Shown here piece after piece: positions 25,182-27,126 of a DNA stretch of 27,126 nucleotides. The stretch comes from Streptomyces roseoverticillatus. GTDB taxonomy: Bacteria > Actinomycetota > Actinomycetes > Streptomycetales > Streptomycetaceae. The stretch's first letter is position 1, and every line of letters starts with the position of its first letter. Made by a program: the position numbers and the translations under genes. The notes under the pieces are model-generated. The model was not told where the DNA came from. It made no database searches and worked only from the letters and a program-made list of their open reading frames with translations. Location of the stretch: contig NZ_JOFL01000041.1 of the NCBI RefSeq assembly GCF_000719265.1, positions 1 through 27,126 of the forward strand. Reading direction: 5' to 3'.

Positions 25182-25430
25182 ATGGCCGCCACCCAGGAAG
25201 AGATCCTCAAGGGCCTCGCCGACATCGTCAACGAGATCGCCGGCATCCCGGTCGAGGACGTCAAGCTCGACAAGTCCTTCACCGACGACCTGGACGTCGA
25301 CTCGCTGTCCATGGTCGAGGTCGTCGTGGCCGCCGAGGAGCGCTTCGACGTCAAGATCCCGGACGAGGACGTCAAGAACCTCAAGACCGTCGGCGACGCC
25401 GCGGCCTACATCCTGAAGCACCAGGACTGA
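25182..25430 (+). CDS. acpP: Acyl carrier protein of fatty acid synthase
   Basis: 82 aa, acidic, four-helix ACP fold. The phosphopantetheine arm is attached to Ser41 in DDLDVDSLSMVEVV. GAAGGAG precedes ATG 25182 at good distance. The 104-bp gap after fabH has a small dyad GATCG-TCG-CGATC and an A/T-rich stretch (TTCTTTATCA, then CACAAATAG) close to the ribosome site; an additional promoter, giving the high ACP level cells need, is possible. It carries growing acyl chains between FabD, FabH and FabF. Confidence 0.97.
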   Translation: MAATQEEILKGLADIVNEIAGIPVEDVKLDKSFTDDLDVDSLSMVEVVVAAEERFDVKIPDEDVKNLKTVGDAAAYILKHQD

Positions 25431-25500
25431 CCCGACAGCGTTCGTCGCCACCCCGGCGGTGGCGGTTTCACCAGCACCTCTACACGTGGAGACAATTCCT

Positions 25501-26766
25501 GTGAGCTCGACCAATCGCACCGTGGTCGTCACCGGTATCGGCGCAACCACACCGCTGGGTGGCGACAGCGCGACGACCTGGGAGGCTCTGCTCGCCGGCC
25601 GGTCCGGCGTCGGGCCCCTTGAGGGCGAGCGCTACGCCGGCCTGTCGGTCCGGATCGCCGCCGCCGCCGCGGTCGACCCCGAAGACGTCCTGCCCCGCCC
25701 GCTCGCCCGCAAGCTGGACCGCTCGGCGCAGTTCGCGCTGATCGCGGCCCGCGAGGCGTGGGCCGACGCGGGCTACACCGCCAAGGCCGGCGAGGACTCC
25801 TCCATCGCCCCCGAGCGCCTCGGCACCGTCATCGCCTCCGGCATCGGCGGCGTGACCACCCTGCTCGACCAGTACGACGTGCTCAAGGAGAAGGGCGTCC
25901 GCCGCGTCTCCCCGCACACCGTGCCCATGCTCATGCCGAACAGCCCCTCGGCCAACGTCGGCCTGGAGGTCAACGCCCAGGCGGGCGTGCACACCCCGGT
26001 CAGCGCCTGCGCCTCCGGCGCCGAGGCCATCGGCTACGCCGTCGAGATGATCCGCACCGGCCGTGCCGACGTGGTCGTCGCCGGCGGCACCGAGGCGGCG
26101 ATCCACCCGCTGCCCATCACCGCCTTCGCCAACATGATGGCGATGTCCAAGAACAACGAGGAGCCCGAGAAGGCCTCCCGCCCGTACGACAAGGCCCGTG
26201 ACGGCTTCGTCCTCGGCGAGGGCGCCGGCGTCGTGATCCTGGAGTCGGCCGAGCACGCCGCCCGGCGCGGCGCGCGGGTCTACTGCGAGGTCCTGGGCCA
26301 GGGCCTGTCCGCGGACAGCCACCACATCGCCCAGCCCGAGCCGACCGGCCGCGGCATCGCCGCCGCGCTGCAGAGCCTGCTCGACAACACCGACCTCAAG
26401 CCGTCCGAGGTCGTGCACCTCAACGCGCACGCCACGTCCACCCCGCAGGGTGACGCGGCCGAGATCAAGGCGCTGCGCAAGGTCCTCGGCGACGACCTCG
26501 ACCACGTCGCGGTCTCCGCGACCAAGTCGATGACCGGCCACCTCCTGGGCGGTGCGGGCGGCATCGAGACGGTCATGACCGTCCTCGCCCTCCACACCCG
26601 TACGGCCCCGCCGACCATCAACGTCGACGACCTGGACGAGGACATCGACGCGGACATCGTCCGCGACGTGCCGCGCGCCCTGCCCGCCGAGGGCACGATC
26701 GCCGCGATCAACAACTCGTTCGGCTTCGGCGGCCACAACGTGGTGCTGGCGCTGCGCTCGGTCTGA
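25501..26766 (+). CDS. fabF: Beta-ketoacyl-ACP synthase II
   Basis: 421 aa. It elongates acyl-ACP chains with malonyl-ACP. The active site is Cys170 (VSACASGAEAIGY), His310 (LNAHATSTPQGD) and His347 (SMTGHLLGGAGG), with the preceding Lys in SATKS. The start is GTG 25501 (MSSTNRTVVVTGIG), preceded by GGAG; a 14-residue longer frame from 25459 has no support and lies in the 70-bp gap after acpP. It is the last gene of the operon, closed by the hairpin at 26785-26818. Confidence 0.97.
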   Translation: MSSTNRTVVVTGIGATTPLGGDSATTWEALLAGRSGVGPLEGERYAGLSVRIAAAAAVDPEDVLPRPLARKLDRSAQFALIAAREAWADAGYTAKAGEDSSIAPERLGTVIASGIGGVTTLLDQYDVLKEKGVRRVSPHTVPMLMPNSPSANVGLEVNAQAGVHTPVSACASGAEAIGYAVEMIRTGRADVVVAGGTEAAIHPLPITAFANMMAMSKNNEEPEKASRPYDKARDGFVLGEGAGVVILESAEHAARRGARVYCEVLGQGLSADSHHIAQPEPTGRGIAAALQSLLDNTDLKPSEVVHLNAHATSTPQGDAAEIKALRKVLGDDLDHVAVSATKSMTGHLLGGAGGIETVMTVLALHTRTAPPTINVDDLDEDIDADIVRDVPRALPAEGTIAAINNSFGFGGHNVVLALRSV

Positions 26767-26784
26767 CCGTAGCTTCCGGCTTGT

Positions 26785-26818
26785 ACGGCCTGCCCCGGGA
26801 TCTCCCGGGGCAGGCCGT
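26785..26818 (+). terminator. Terminator of the fab operon
   Basis: A perfect 15-bp stem (26785-26799 with 26804-26818) around the loop ATCT, 18 bp after the fabF stop and followed by TTC. It sits between fabF and the convergent small gene ending at 26827, so it can work in both directions. Confidence 0.88.
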
Positions 26819-26826
26819 TCGGCTTA

Positions 26827-27000
26827 TCAGACCCGTACGGGCCACGACGGTCCCTCGGGGCCGTGCGCCCACACGCATTCGCCGTCGGCCCCCGCGGTCA
26901 CTCCGAGGTCGGTGAGTGCGGGGGCTCCGGCGTCCCGCCACGGCCGGAGCCGGCTGGCGCATGCCTGCCGGGGGTCGGCGGAGGCGGGCGTCGCGGTCAC
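26827..27000 (-). CDS. Small hypothetical protein, 57 aa, coupled to ATP-binding protein gene
   Basis: 57 residues from GTG 27000 (MTATPASADPRQACASRL) to the stop before the fab terminator. The start overlaps the stop of the preceding gene in GTGA and has GGAGG 7 nt upstream, so translational coupling is likely. It has two cysteines and a Trp/Pro-rich end (CVWAHGPEGPSWPVRV); no domain recognised. It is not the usual DUF397 partner of such ATP-binding genes, as that pattern is missing. Could be a real small protein or a spurious reading; the ribosome site and third-base G/C pattern favour the first. Confidence 0.5.
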   Translation of the reverse strand: MTATPASADPRQACASRLRPWRDAGAPALTDLGVTAGADGECVWAHGPEGPSWPVRV

Positions 27001-27126
27001 CTGCCGCCTCCGGGTCGGCCGTCGCCCGGGAGGGGGAGGCGCGCCCAGACCCGGGTGCCCTCGGTGGCGGCGCCGCTCTTGCTGATGCCCCAGCTGCCGT
27101 CGCATTCGTGCACGACGGCGGCGAGG
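26997..27126 (-). CDS. ATP-binding protein, histidine-kinase-like ATPase (C-terminal 42 residues only)
   Basis: Only the C-terminus is in the window; the 5' part lies beyond the right edge. The readable end is LAAVVHECDGSWGISKSGA, then GTRVWARLPLP and a Gly/Arg tail. This matches the last strand of the HATPase_c_2 (anti-sigma/SpoIIAB-like) proteins that are abundant in Streptomyces, in which a Trp-Gly segment and a final VWARLPL strand are common. Family call rests on this short piece. The stop overlaps the start of the 57-aa ORF. Confidence 0.6.
   Translation of the reverse strand, partial: LAAVVHECDGSWGISKSGAATEGTRVWARLPLPGDGRPGGGR

Overview
The window is high-GC DNA with the strong third-position G/C bias, GTG starts and divergent/convergent gene packing of a Streptomyces (or close streptomycete) chromosome. 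The block ahpE / DUF3052 gene / aceE / PucR-type regulator (FasR) / fabD-fabH-acpP-fabF is the conserved actinobacterial core that I recognise from S. coelicolor, so this is core chromosome rather than a plasmid or phage. No tRNA, rRNA, IS element, CRISPR array or prophage gene was seen.

Left part (1-6501) is a Ter stress module. It holds the proximal end of an operon encoding a phosphoribosyltransferase (cut by the window edge) and a HpcH/HpaI (CitE-like) lyase. These are followed by a divergent TerD-domain gene with a long Pro/Gln/Tyr tail, a TerA-like gene, a TerC-like DUF475 membrane protein and two tandem 191-aa TerD paralogues. Strong hairpins separate several of these genes, and the distal terD gene is preceded by a 9-bp dyad spanning a -10-like hexamer.

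Next come a thiol peroxidase of AhpE/PrxQ type and a DUF3052 protein (both minus strand), a 478-bp non-coding region, and the 910-aa homodimeric-type pyruvate dehydrogenase E1 (aceE), closed by a 21-bp-stem terminator with a T-tract.

The stretch 11010-21732 lies between aceE and fasR and is accessory. It contains a secreted I36-type inhibitor-like protein, a DHA2 drug-efflux MFS pump with a divergent TetR regulator, a DUF1023 hydrolase and a DUF4429/SHOCT protein. It also contains a NarL-type two-component pair, a MerR regulator coupled to an aldo/keto reductase, a serine beta-lactamase-like hydrolase and a pirin. Several of these genes have a -10-like hexamer ending 6-9 nt before the start codon, which suggests leaderless transcripts.

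The right part (21790-26766) is the type II fatty acid synthase operon with its presumed activator FasR. AceE supplies acetyl-CoA precursor, and FabD/FabH/AcpP/FabF initiate and elongate acyl chains. A long hairpin ends the operon. The window closes with a tiny ORF and the C-terminus of a probable histidine-kinase-like ATP-binding protein, both on the minus strand.
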